Source: Clusia tigrina
Taxonomy: Eukaryota > Arthropoda > Insecta > Diptera > Clusiidae
Length of the DNA stretch: 64,000 nucleotides
Reading direction: 5' to 3'
Assembly: GCA_920105625.2 (NCBI GenBank)
Contig: OV050031.1
Location: 70,503,995 to 70,567,994 of the forward strand
The notes below the pieces were generated by a model, which saw only the letters and a program-made list of their open reading frames with translations, did not search any database and was not told the origin of the DNA. Shown in pieces: positions 50,688 to 63,300 of this stretch. A program made the translations under genes and the position numbers. Within the stretch, counting starts at the first letter, position 1, and each line of letters begins with the position of its first letter.

Positions 50688-53600
50688 TGAGACGCCTACA
50701 GAGACGCTGAGAGAGGCTGCGACGCCGACTGATGCGAATAGGTTTAGATATAGCCATAGAGAAGGCATCAGACCCCCCAATCGACAGCGGCAGCGACTGA
50801 GATGCCTACAGAGACGCTGACAAGAGGCTGCGACGCCGACTGAGTTGTCGTCTGAGGCAGATAGGGGTAGATATAGGTATAAAGAAGGCAGCAGACCCCC
50901 CATTCGACAGCGGCAGCGGCTGAGACGCCTAAAAATCGCTGACAGAGGCTGCGACGCCGACTGAGGCAGATAGGGGTAGATATTGGCATAGAGAATGCAG
51001 CAGACCCTCCAATCGATGGCGGCAGCGACTGAGACGCCAAGAGAGACGCTGACAGAGGCTGCGACGCCGACTGAGATGCCGACTGAGGCAGATATTGGTA
51101 GATATAGGCATACAGAAGGCAGCAGACCCCCCAATCGACAGCGGCAGCGACTGAGACGCTTACAGAGACTCTGACAGAGGCTGAGACGCCGACTGAGGCA
51201 GATACGGGTAGATATTGACATAGAGAAGGCAGCACACCCCCAATCGACAGCGGCAGCGACTGAGACGCCTACAGAGACGCTGACAGAGGCTGCGACGCCG
51301 ACTGAGGCAGATAGGGGTAGATATTGGCATAGAGAATGCAGCAGACCCCCCTATCGACGGCGGCAGCGACTGAGACGCCTAGAGAGATGCTGACAGAGGC
51401 TGCGACGCCGACTGAGATGCCGACTGAGGTATGTAGGGGTAGATATAGGCATAGAGAAGGCAGCAGACCCCCCCAATCGACAGCGGCAACAACTGAGACG
51501 CCTACATAGACGCTGACAATGGCTGCGATGCCGACTGATACGCCGACTGAGACGCCGACTGAGACATATAAGGGTAGATATTGGCATAGAGAAGGCAGCA
51601 GACCTCCCAATCGACAGCGGCAGCGACTGAGACGCCTACAGAGGCGCTGACAGAGGCTGCGAAACCGACTTTGACGCCGACTGAGGCGCGTAGGGGTAGA
51701 TATAGGCATAGAGAAGGCAGCAGACCCACCAATCGACAGCGGCAACAACTGAGACGCATACAAAGACGCTGATAGAGGCTGCGACGCCGACTGAGTTGCC
51801 GACTGAGGCAGATGGGGGTAGACATAGGAATACAGAAGGCAGCAGACCCCCCAATCGACAGCGGCAGAGACTGAGACGCCTATAGAGACGCTGACAGAGG
51901 GTGCGACGCTGACAGATGTTGCGACGCCGACTGAGACGCCGGCTGAGGCAGAGAGGGGTAGACATAGGCATATAGAAGGCATCAGACCCCCCAATCGACA
52001 GCGGCAGCGACTGAGACGCCTACAGAGACGTTGACAGAGGCTGCGACGCCCACTGAGACGCAGACTGAGGCAGATAGGGGTAGATTTAATCATAGAGAAT
52101 GCAGCAGACCCCCCAATCGACAGCGGCAGCTAGTGAGACGCCTAGTGAGACGCTGACAGAGGCTGCGACGCCGACTGATGCGAATAGGTTTAGATATAGC
52201 CATAGAGAAGGCAGCAGACCCCCCAATCGACAGCGGCAGCGACTGAGATGCCTACAGAGACGCTGACAAGAGGCTGCGACGCCGACTAAGACGCCGACTT
52301 AGGCAGAGAGGGGTAGACATAGGCATAAAGAAGGCAGCAGACCCCCAATCGACAGCGGCAACAAGTGAGACGCTGACAGAGGCTGCGACGCCGACTGAGA
52401 TGCCGAATGAAAGAGGTAGGGGTAGATATAGGCATAGAGAATGCAGCAGACCCCCCAATCGACAGCGGCAGGTACTGAGACGCATACAGAGACGCTCGCA
52501 AGAGGCTGCGACGCCGACTGAGGCAGATAGGGGTAGAGTTAGGCAAAGAGAAGGCAGCTGACCCCCCAATCGACAGCGTCAGCGACTGAGACGCCTGCAG
52601 AGACGCTGACAGAGGCTGCGACGCCGACTGTGTTGCCGACTGAGGCAGATAGGGGTAGATATAGGTATACAGAAGGCAGCAGACCCCCCAATCTTCAGCG
52701 GCAGCGACTGAGACGCCTACAGAGACGCTGACAGAGGCTGCGACGCCGAATGAGGCAGACAGGGGTAGATATTGGCATAGATAATGCAGCAGACCCCCCA
52801 ATCGACAACGGCAGCGACTGAGATGCCTACAGAGACGCTGACAAGAGGCTGCGACGCTGACTGAGGCAGATAGGGGTAGATATAGGCATAGATAAAGCAG
52901 CAGACGCCCCCCCAATCGACAGCGTCAGCGACTGAGACGCCTACAGAGACGCTGACAGAGGCTGCGACGCCGACTGAGTTGCCGACTGAGGCAGATAGGG
53001 GTAGATATAGGCATACAGAAAGCAGCAGACCCCCCAACGGACAGCGGCAGCGACTGAGACGCCCACAGAGACGCTGACAGAGGCTGCGACGGTGACAGAT
53101 GCTGCGACGCCGACTGAGACGCCGACTGAGGCAGAGAGGGGTAGACATAGGCATAGAGAAGGCAGCAGACAACCCAATCGACAGCGGCAACAAATGAGAC
53201 GCCTACATAGACGCTGACAGAGGCTGCGAAGCCGACTGAGACGCCGACTGAGGCAGAGAAGGGTAGATATTGGCATAGAAAAGGCAGCAGACCCCCCAAT
53301 CGACAGCGGCAGCGACTGAGACACCTACAGAGACGCTGACAGAGGCTGCGAAGCCGACTGAGACGCCGACTGAGGCAGATAGGGGTAGATATAGGCATAG
53401 ACAAGGCAGCATACCCCCCAATCGACAGCGGCAGCGACTGAGACGCATTCAGAGAGGCTGACAGAGGCTGCGACGCTGATTGAGACGCCGACTGAGGCAG
53501 ATAAGGGTAGACAGAGGCATAGAGAAGGCAGCAGACCCCCCCAATCGACAGCGGCAGCGATTGAGACGCTTACAGAGATGCTGACAGAGGCTGCACCGCC

Positions 53601-54141
53601 GACTGAGACGCCGACTGAGGCAGATAGGGGTAGATATAGGCATAGAGAATGCAGCAGACCCCCTAATCGACAGCGGCAGCGACTGAGACACCTACAGAGA
53701 CGCTGACAGAGGCTGCGACGCCGACTGAGGCAGATAGGGGTACATATTGGCATAGAGAAGGCAACAGACCCGCCCAATCAACAGCGGCCGCGACTGAGAC
53801 GCCTACAGAGATGCTGACAGAGGCTGCGAAGCCGACTAAGACGCCGACTGAGGCAGATAGGGGTAGATATAGCCATAGAGAAGGCAGAAGACCCCCAATC
53901 GACAACGGCAGCGACTGAGATGCCTACAGAGATGCTGACAAGAGGCTGCGACGCCCACTGAGTTGCCGACTGAGGCAGATAGGGGTAGATATAGGCATAC
54001 AGAAGGCAGCAGATCCCCCAATCGACAGCGGCAGCGACTGAGACGCCTACAGAGACGTTGACAGAGGCTGCGACGCCGACTGAGACGCCGACTGAGGCAG
54101 ATAGGGGTAGATTTATTCATAGAGAATGCAGCAGACCCCCC

Positions 54142-54251
54142 AATCGACAGCGGCAGATACTGAGACGCCTACAGAGACGTTGACAGAGGCTGCGACGCCG
54201 ACTGAGGCAGATAGGGGTATATATTGGCATAGAGAATACCGCAGACCCCCC
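54142..54251 (+). repeat. Type monomer, 110-bp class
   Basis: Same layout as the 122-bp class but with only one copy of the CCGACTGAGACG 12-mer before GGCAGATAGGGG, which accounts for the exact 12-bp length difference. This copy carries the TATATATTGGCATAG and AGAATACCGCAG variants, which mark a sub-family also seen near 3.57, 16.35, 16.95, 17.3, 21.3, 22.3, 25.3 and 34.6 kb. Confidence 0.93.
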
Positions 54252-55101
54252 AATCGACGGTGGCAGCGACTGAGACGCCTAGAGAGACACTGATAGAGGC
54301 TGCGACGCTGACAGATGCTGCGACGCCGACTGAGGCAGAGAGGGGTAGACATAGGCATAGAGAAGGCAGCAGACTCCTCAATCGACAGCGGCAGCGACTG
54401 AGACGCTTACAGAGACGTTGACAGAGGCTGCGACGCCGACTGAGACGCCGACTGAGGCAGATAGGGGTAGATTTATTCATAGAGAATGCAGGAGACCCCC
54501 CCAATCGACAGCGGCAGCTACTGAGACGCCTAGAGAGACGCTGACAGAGGCTGCGACGCCGACTGATACGCCGACTGAGGCAGAGAGGGGTAGACATAGG
54601 CATAGAGAAGGCAGCAGACCCCTCAATCGACAGCGGCAGCGACTGAGACGCCTACAGAGACGTTGACAGAGGCTGCGACGCCGACTGAGACGCCGACTGA
54701 GGCAGATAGGGGTAGATATAGGCATAGAGAAGGCAGCAGACCCCCTAATCGACAGCGGCAGCGACTGAGACACATACAGAGACGCTGACAGAGGCTGCGA
54801 CGCCGACTGAGGCAGATAGGGGTAGATATTGGCATAGAGAATGCAGCAGACCCCCCAATCAACGGCGGCAGCGACTGAGATGCCTAGAGAGACGCTGACA
54901 GAGGTTGCGACGCCGACTAAGATGCCGACTGAGGTAGGTAGGGGTAGATATTGGCATTGAGAAGACAGGAGACCCCCCAATCGACAGCGGAAGCAACTGA
55001 GACGCCTACATAGACGCTGACAATGGCTGCGGTGCCGACTGAGACGCCGACTGAGGCATATAAGGGTAGATATTGGCATAGAGAAGGCAGCAGACTCCCC
55101 C

Positions 55102-55241
55102 AATCGACAGCGGCAGCGACTGAGACGCCTACAGAGACGCTGACAGAGGCTGCGACGCTGACAGATGCTGCGACGCCGACTGAGACGCCGGCTGAGGCAG
55201 AGAGGGGTAGACATAGGCATAGAGAAGGCATCAGACCCCCC
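55102..55241 (+). repeat. Type monomer, 140-bp class
   Basis: A 122-bp monomer plus an 18-bp insertion: GGCTGCGACG is followed by CTGACAGATGCTGCGACG, three hexamers long. The tail carries GCAGAGAGGGGTAGACATAGG and GGCATCAGACC. The class recurs, for example at 0.4, 4.5, 17.96, 22.8 and 26.2 kb. This copy is present in the right 13-kb block and absent from the left one near 35.83 kb, where the offset between blocks changes by exactly 140. Confidence 0.9.
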
Positions 55242-58200
55242 AATCGACAGCGGCAGCGACTGAGACGCCTACAGAGACGCTGACATAGGCTGCGACGCCG
55301 ACTGAGACGCCAACTGAGGCAGATAGGGGTAGATATAGGCATAGAAAAGGCAGCATACCCCCTATCGACAGCGGCACCGACTGAGACACCTACAGAGACG
55401 CTGACAGAAGCTGCGACGCCGACTGAGGCAGATTGGGGTAGATATTGGCATAGAGAAGGCAGCAGACCCACAGAGACGCCGAGAGAGGCTGTGACGCCGA
55501 CTGATGCGTATAGGGGTAGATATAGCCATAGAGAAGGCAGCAGACCCCCCAATCGACAACGGCAGCGACTGAGATGCCTACAGAGACGCTGACAAGAGGC
55601 TGCGACGCCGACAGCGGCAGCGACTGAGACGCCTACAGAGACGCTGACAGAGGCTGCGACGCCGACTAAGACACCGACTGAGCCAGAGAGGGGTAGACAT
55701 AGGCATAGAGAAGGCAGCAGACCCCCAATCGACAGCGGCAACAAGTGAGACGCCTACAGAGACGCGGACAGAGGCTGCGACGCCGACTGAGATGCCGAAT
55801 GAAAGAGGTAGGGGTAGATATAGGCATAGAGAATGCAGCAGACCCCCCAATCGGCAGCGGCAGCGGCAGCGACTGAGACGCATACTGAGATTCTGACAGA
55901 GGCTTCGACTCCGACTGAGGCGCCGACTGAGGCAGAGAGGGGTAGAAATAGGAATAGAGAAGGCAGCAGACCCCCAATAGACAGCGGCAACAACTGAGAC
56001 GCCTACAGAGATGCTGACAGAGGCTGCGACGAAGACTGAGATGCCGACTGAAACAGGTAGGGGTAAATATAGGCATAGAGACGGCAGCAGACCCCCCAAT
56101 CGACAGCGTCAGCTACTGAGATGCCTACAGAGACGCTGACAGAGGCTGCGACGCCGACTGAGTTGCCGACTGAGGCAGATAGGGGTAGATATAGGCATAC
56201 ACAAGTCAGCAGACCCCCCAATCGACAGCGGCAGCGACTGAGACGCCTACAGAGACGCTGACAGAGGCTGCGACGCCGACTGAGGCAGATAGGGGTAGAT
56301 ATTGGCATACAGAATGCAGCAGACCCCCCAATCGACGGCGACAGCGACTGTAACGCCTAGAGAGACGCTGACAGATGCTGCGACGCTGACTGAGACGCCG
56401 ACTGAGGCAGAGAGGGGTAGACATAGGCATAGAGAAGGCAGCAGACACCCCAATCGACAGCGGCAACAAATGAGACGCCTACGTAGACGCTGACAGAGGC
56501 TGCGAAGCCGACTGAGGCAGAGAAGGGTCGATATTGGCATAGAGAAGGCAGCAGACCCCCCCAATCGACAGCGGCAGCGACTGAGACACCGACAGAGGCG
56601 CTGACAGAGGCTGCGAAGCCGACTGAGACGCCGACTGAGGCAGATAGGGGTAGATATAGGCATAGACAAGGCAGCAGATGCCCCAATCGACAGCGGCAGC
56701 GACTGAGACGCATTCAGAGAGGCTGACAGAGGCTGCGACGCTGACTGAGACGCCGACTGAGGCAGATAAGGGTAGACATAGGCATAGAGAAGGCAGCAGA
56801 CCCCCCAATCGACAGCGGCAGCGACTGAGACGCTTACAGAGATGCTGACAGAGGCTTCGACGCCGACTGAGACGCCGACTGAGGCAGATAGGGGTAGATA
56901 TAGGCATAGAGAAGGCAGCAGACCCCCCCAATCGACAGCGGCAGCGACTAAGACACCTACAGAGACGCTGACAGAGGCTGCGACGCCGACTAAGACAGAT
57001 AGGGGTAAATATTGGCATAGAGAAGGCAGCAGACCCCCCAATCAACAGCGGCAGCCGACTAAGACGCCGACTGAGGCAGAGAGGGGTAGAAATAGGAATA
57101 GAGAAGGCAGCAGACCCCCAATAGACAGCGGCAATAACTGAGACGCCTACAGAGATGCTGACAGAGGCTGCGACGCAGACTGAGATGCCGACTGAAACAG
57201 GTAGGGGTAGATATAGGCATAGAGAAGGCAGCAGACCCCTCAATGGACAGCAGCAGTGACTGAGACGCCTACAGAGCCGCTGACAGAGGCTGCGACGCCA
57301 TCTGAGACGCCGACTGAGGCATATAGGGGTAGATATAGGCATAGAGAATGCAGCATACCCCCCAATCGACAGCGGCAGGTAATGAGACGCCTACAGAGAC
57401 CCTGAGAGAGGCTGCGATGCCGACTGATGCGGATAGGGGTAGATATAGCCATAGAGAAGGCAGCAGACCCCCCAACCGACAACGGCAGCGACTGAGATGC
57501 CTACAGAGACGCTGACAAAAGGCTGCGACGCCGACAGAGGCTGCGACGCCCACTGAGTTGCCGACTGAGGCAGATAGGCGTAGATATAGGTATACAGAAG
57601 GCAGCAGATCCCCCAATCGACAGCGGCAGCGACTGAGACGCCTACACAGACGCTGACAGAGGCTGCGACACAGACTGAGGCAGATAGGGGTATATATTGA
57701 CATAGAGAATGCCGCAGACCCCCCAATCGACGGCGGCAGCGACTGTGACGCCTAGAGAGACGCTGACAGATGCTGCGACGCCGACTGAGACGCCGACTGA
57801 GGCAGAGAGGGGTAGACATAGGCATAGAGAAGGCAGCAGACACCCCAATCGACAGTGGCAACAAATGAGACGCCTACATAGACGCTGACAGAGGCTGCGA
57901 AGCCGACTGAGGCAGAGAAGGGTCGATATTGGCATAGAGAAGGCAGCAGACCCCCCCAATCGACAGCGGCAGCGACTGAGACACCGACAGAGGCGCTGAC
58001 AGAGGCTGCGAAGCCGACTGAGACGCCGACTGAGGCAGATAGGGGTAGATATAGGCATAGACAAGGCTGCAGATGCCCCAATCGACAGCGGCAGCGACTG
58101 AGACGCATTCAGAGAGGCTGACTGAGGCTGCGACGCTGACTGAGACGCCGACTGAGGCAGATAAGGGTAGACATAGGCATAGAGAAGGCAGCAGACCCCC

Positions 58201-60330
58201 CCAATCGACAGCGGCAGCGACTGAGACGCTTACAGAGATGCTGACAGAGGCTTCGACGCCGACTGAGACGCCGACTGAGGCAGATAGGGGTAGATATAGG
58301 CATAGAGAAGGCAGCAGACCCCCCAATCGACAGCGGCAGCGACTAAGACACCTACAGAGACGCTGACAGAGGCTGCGACGCCGACTGAGACAGATAGGGG
58401 TAAATATTGGCATAGAGAAGGCAGCAGACCCCCCCAATCAACAGCGGCAGCGATTGAGACGCCTACAGAGATACTGACAGAGGCTGCGAAGCCGACTAAG
58501 ACGCCGACTGAGGCAGAGAGGGGTAGAAATAGGAATAGAGAAGGCAGCAGACCCCCAATAGACAGCGGCAACAACTGAGACGCCTACAGAGATGCTGACA
58601 GAGGCTGCGACGCAGACTGAGATGCCGACTGAAACAGGTAGGGGTAGATATAGGCATAGAGAAGGCAGCAGACCCCTCAATGGACAGCAGCAGTGACTGA
58701 GACGCCTACAGAGCCGCTGACAGAGGCTGCGACGCCATCTGAGACGCCGACTGAGGCATATAGGGGTAGATATAGGCATAGAGAAAGCAGCAGACCCCCC
58801 AATCGACAGCGGCAGGTACTGAGACGCCTACAGAGACCCTGAGAGAGGCTGCGATGCCGACTGATGCGGATAGGGGTAGATATAGCCATAGAGAAGGCAG
58901 CAGACCCCCCAACCGACAACGGCAGCGACTGAGATGCCTACAGAGACGCTGACAAAATGCTGCGACGCCGACAGAGGCTGCGACGCCCACTGATTTGCCG
59001 ACTGAGGCAGATAGGGGTAGATATAGGTATACAGAAGGCAGCAGACCCCCCAATCGACAGCGGCAGCGACTGAGACGCCTACAGAGACGCTGACAGAGGC
59101 TGCGACGCCGACTGAGGCAGATAGGGGTATATATTGACATAGAGAATGCCGCAGACCCCCCAATCGACGGCGGCAGCGACTGAGACGCCTACAGAGTCGC
59201 TGACAAGAGGCTGCGACGCCATCTGAGACGCCGAATGAGGCAGATAGGGGTAGATATAGGCATAGAGAATGCAGCAGACCCCTCCAATCGACAGCGGCAG
59301 GTACTGAGACGCCTACAGAGACGCCGAGAGAGGCTGTGACGCCGACTGATGCGTATAGGGGTAGATATAGCCATAGAGAAGGCAGCAGATCCCCCAATCG
59401 ACAACGGCAGCGACTGAGATGCCTACAGAGACGCTGACAAGAGGCTGCGACGCCCACTGAGTTGCCGACTGAGGCAGATAGGGGTAAATATTGGCACAGA
59501 GAAGGCAACAGACCCCCCAATCAACAGGGGCACCGACTGAGACGCCTACAGAGATGCGGACAGAGGCTGCGAAGCCGAGTAAGACTCCGACTGAGGCAGA
59601 AAGGGGTAGACATAGGAATAGAGAAGGCAGCAGACCCTCAATCGACAGCGGCAACAACTGAGACGCCTACAGAGATGCTGACAGAGGTTGCGACGCTGAC
59701 TGAGATGCCGACTGAAACAGGTAGGGGTAGATATAGGCATAGAGAATGCAGCAGACCCCCAAATCGACAGCGGCAGGTACTGAGACGCCTACAGAGACGC
59801 TGAGAGAGGCTGCGACGCCGACTGATCCGGATAGGGGTAGATATAGCCATAGAGAAGGCAGCAGACCCCCCAATCGACAGCGGCAGCGACTGAGACGCAT
59901 TCAGAGAGGCTGACAGAGGCTGCGACGCTGACTGAGACGCCGACTCAGGCAGATAAGGGTAGACATAGGCATAGAGAAGGCAGCAGAACCCCAATTAACG
60001 GCGGCAGAGACTGAGACGCTTACAGAGATGCTGACAGAGGCTCCGACGCCGACTGAGACGCCAACTGAGGCAGATAGGGGTAGATATAGGCATAGAAAAG
60101 GCAGCATACCCCCAATCGACAGCGGCACCGACTGAGACACCTACAGAGACGCTGACAGAGGCTGCGACGCCGACTGAGGCAGATAGGGGTAGATATTGGG
60201 ATAGACAAGGCAGCAGACCCCCCAATCAACAGCGGCAGCGAATGAGACGCCTACAGAGACGCTGACAGAGGCTGCGACGGCGACTAAGACGTCGACTGAG
60301 GCAGAGAGGGGTAGACATAGGCATAGAGAA

Positions 60331-60355
60331 GGCAGCAGACAGCAGCAACAAGTGA
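60331..60355. other. 11-bp deletion private to block B
   Basis: GGCAGCAGAC joins AGCAGCAACAAG; block A at 40,809-40,832 has an extra CCCCAATCGAC. The lost 11 bp ends in GAC, and GAC also precedes it, so microhomology flanks the event. It accounts exactly for the offset change from 19,522 to 19,511. Confidence 0.9.
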
Positions 60356-63300
60356 GACGCCTACAGAGACGCTGACAGAGGCTGCGACGCCGACTGAGAT
60401 GCCGAATGAAAGAGGTAGGGGTAGATATAGGCATAAAGAATGCAGCAGACCCCCCAAACGACAGCGGCAGGTACTGAGACGCCTACAGAGAAGCTGAGAG
60501 AGGCTGCGACGCCAACTGATGCGGATAGGGGTAGATATAGCCATAGAGAAGGCAGCCGACCAATCGAACACGGCAGCGACTGAGATGCCTACAGAGACGC
60601 TGACAGAGGCTGCGACGCCGACTGAGTTGCCGACTGAGGCAGATAGGGGTAGATATAGGCATACACAAGTCAGCAGACCCCCCAATCGACAGCGGCAGCG
60701 ACTGAGACGCCTACAGAGACGCTGACAGAGGCTGCGACGCCGACTGAGGCAGATAGGGGTAGATATTGGCATACAGAATGCAGCAGACCCCCCAATCGAC
60801 GGCGACAGCGTCTGTGACGCCTAGAGAGACGCTGACAGATGCTGCGACGCCGACTGAGACGCCGACTGAGGCAGAGAGGGGTAGACATAGGCATAGAGAA
60901 GGCAGCAGACACCCCAATCGACAGTGGCAACAAATGAGACGCCTACATAGACGCTGACAGAGGCTGCGAAGCCGACTGAGGCAGAGAAGGGTCGATATTG
61001 GTATAGAGAAGGCAGCAGACCCCCCCAATCGACAGCGGCAGCGACTGAGACACCGACAGAGGCGCTGACAGAGGCTGCGAAGCCGACTGAGACGCCGACT
61101 GAGGCAGATAGGGGTAGATATAGGCATAGACAAGGCAGCAGATGCCCCAATCGACAGCGGCAGCGACTGAGACGCATTCAGAGAGGCTGACAGAGGCAGC
61201 GACGCTGACTGAGACGCCGACTGAGGCAGATAAGGGTAGACATAGGCATAGAGAAGGCAGCAGACCCCCCAATCGACAGCGGCAGCGACTGAGACGCTTA
61301 CAGAGATGCTGACAGAGGCTTCGACGCCGACTGAGAGGCCGACTGAGGCAGATAGGGGTAGATATAGGCATAGAGAAGGCAGCAGACCCCCCCATCGACA
61401 GCGGCAGCGACTAAGACACCTACAGAGACGCTGACAGAGGCTGCGACGCCGACTGAGACAGATAGGGGTAAATATTGGCATAGAGAAGGCAGCAGACCCC
61501 CCCAATCAACAGCGGCAGCGATTGAGACGCCTACAGAGATAGTGACAGAGGCTGCGAAGCCGACTAAGACGCCGACTGAGGCAGAGAGGGGTGGAAATAG
61601 GAATAGAGAAGGCAGCAGACCCCCCCAATCGACAGCGGCAGGTACTGAGACGCCTATAGAGACCCTGAGAGAGGCTGCGATGCCGACTGATGCGGATAGG
61701 GGTAGATATAGCCATAGAGAAGGCAGCAGACCCCCCAACCGACAACGGCAGCGACTGAGATGCCTACAGAGACGCTGACAAAAGGCTGCGACGCCGACAG
61801 AGGCTGCGACGCCCACTGAGTTGCCGACTGAGGCAGATAGGGGTAGATATAGGTATACAGAAGGCAGCAGACCCCCCAATCGACAGCGGCAGCGACTGAG
61901 ACGCCTACAGAGACGCTGACAGAGGCTGCGACGCCGACTGAGGCAGATAGGGGTATATATTGACATAGAGAATGCCGCAGACCCCCCAATCGACGGCGGC
62001 AGCGACTGAGACGCCTATACAGACACTGACAGAGGCTGCGACGCTGACAGATGCTGCGACGCCGACTGAGACGCCGACTGAGGCAGAGAGGGGTAGACAT
62101 AGGCATAGATAAGGCAGCTCACACCCCAATCGACAGCGGCAGCGACTGAGACGCTTACAGAGATGCTGACAGAGGCTGCGACGCCGACTGAGACGCCGAC
62201 TGAGGCAGATAGGAGTAGATATAGGCATAGAGAAGGCAGCAGACCCCCCAATCCAAAGCGGCAGCGACTGAGACACCTACAGAGACGCTGACAGAGGCTG
62301 CGACGCCGACTGAGGCAGATAGGGGTAAATATTGGCGCAGAGAAGGCAAAAGACCCCCCCAATCAACAGCGGCAGCGACTGAGACGCCTACAGAGTCGCT
62401 GACAGAGGCTGCGAAGCCGACTAAGACATCGACTGAGGCAGAGAGGGGTAGACATAGGAATAGAGAAGGCAGCAGACCCTCAATCGACAGCGGCAACAAC
62501 TGAGACGCCTACAGAGATGCTGACAGAGGCTGCGACGCCGACTGAGATGCCGACTGAAGCAGGTAGAGTAGATATAGGCATAGAGAATGCAGCAGGCCCC
62601 CCAATCGACAGCGGCAGGTACTGAGACGCCTACAGAGACGCTGAGAGGGGCTGCGACGCCGACTGATGCGAATAGGTTTAGATATAGCCATAGAGAAGGC
62701 AGCACACCCCCCAATCGACAGCGGCAGCGACTGAGATGCCTACAGAGACGCTGACAAGAGGCTGCGACGCCGACTGAGTTGGCGTCTGAGGCAGATAGGG
62801 GTAGATATAGGTATACAGAAGGCAGCAGACCCCCCATTCGACAGCGGCAGCGGCTGAGACGCCTAAAAATCGCTAACAGAGGCTGCGATGCCGACTGATG
62901 CGGATAGGGGTAGATATAGCCATAGAGAAGGCAGCAGACCCCCCAATCGACAGCGGCAGCGACTGAGACGCATTCAGAGAGGCTGACAGAGGCTGCGACG
63001 CTGACTGAGACGCCGACTCAGCCAGATCAGGGTAGACATAGGCATAGAGAAGGCAGCAGAACCCCAATCAACGGCGGCAGAGACTGAGACGCTTACAGAG
63101 ATGCTGACAGAGGCTCCGACGCCGACTGAGACGCCAACTGAGGCAGATAGGGGTAGATATAGGCATAGAAAAGGCAGCATACCCCCAATCGACAGCGGCA
63201 CCGACTGAGACACCTACAGAGACGCTGACAGAGGCTGCGACGCCGACTGAGGCAGATAGGGGTAGATATTGGCATAGTGAAGGCAGCAGACCCCCAATCG

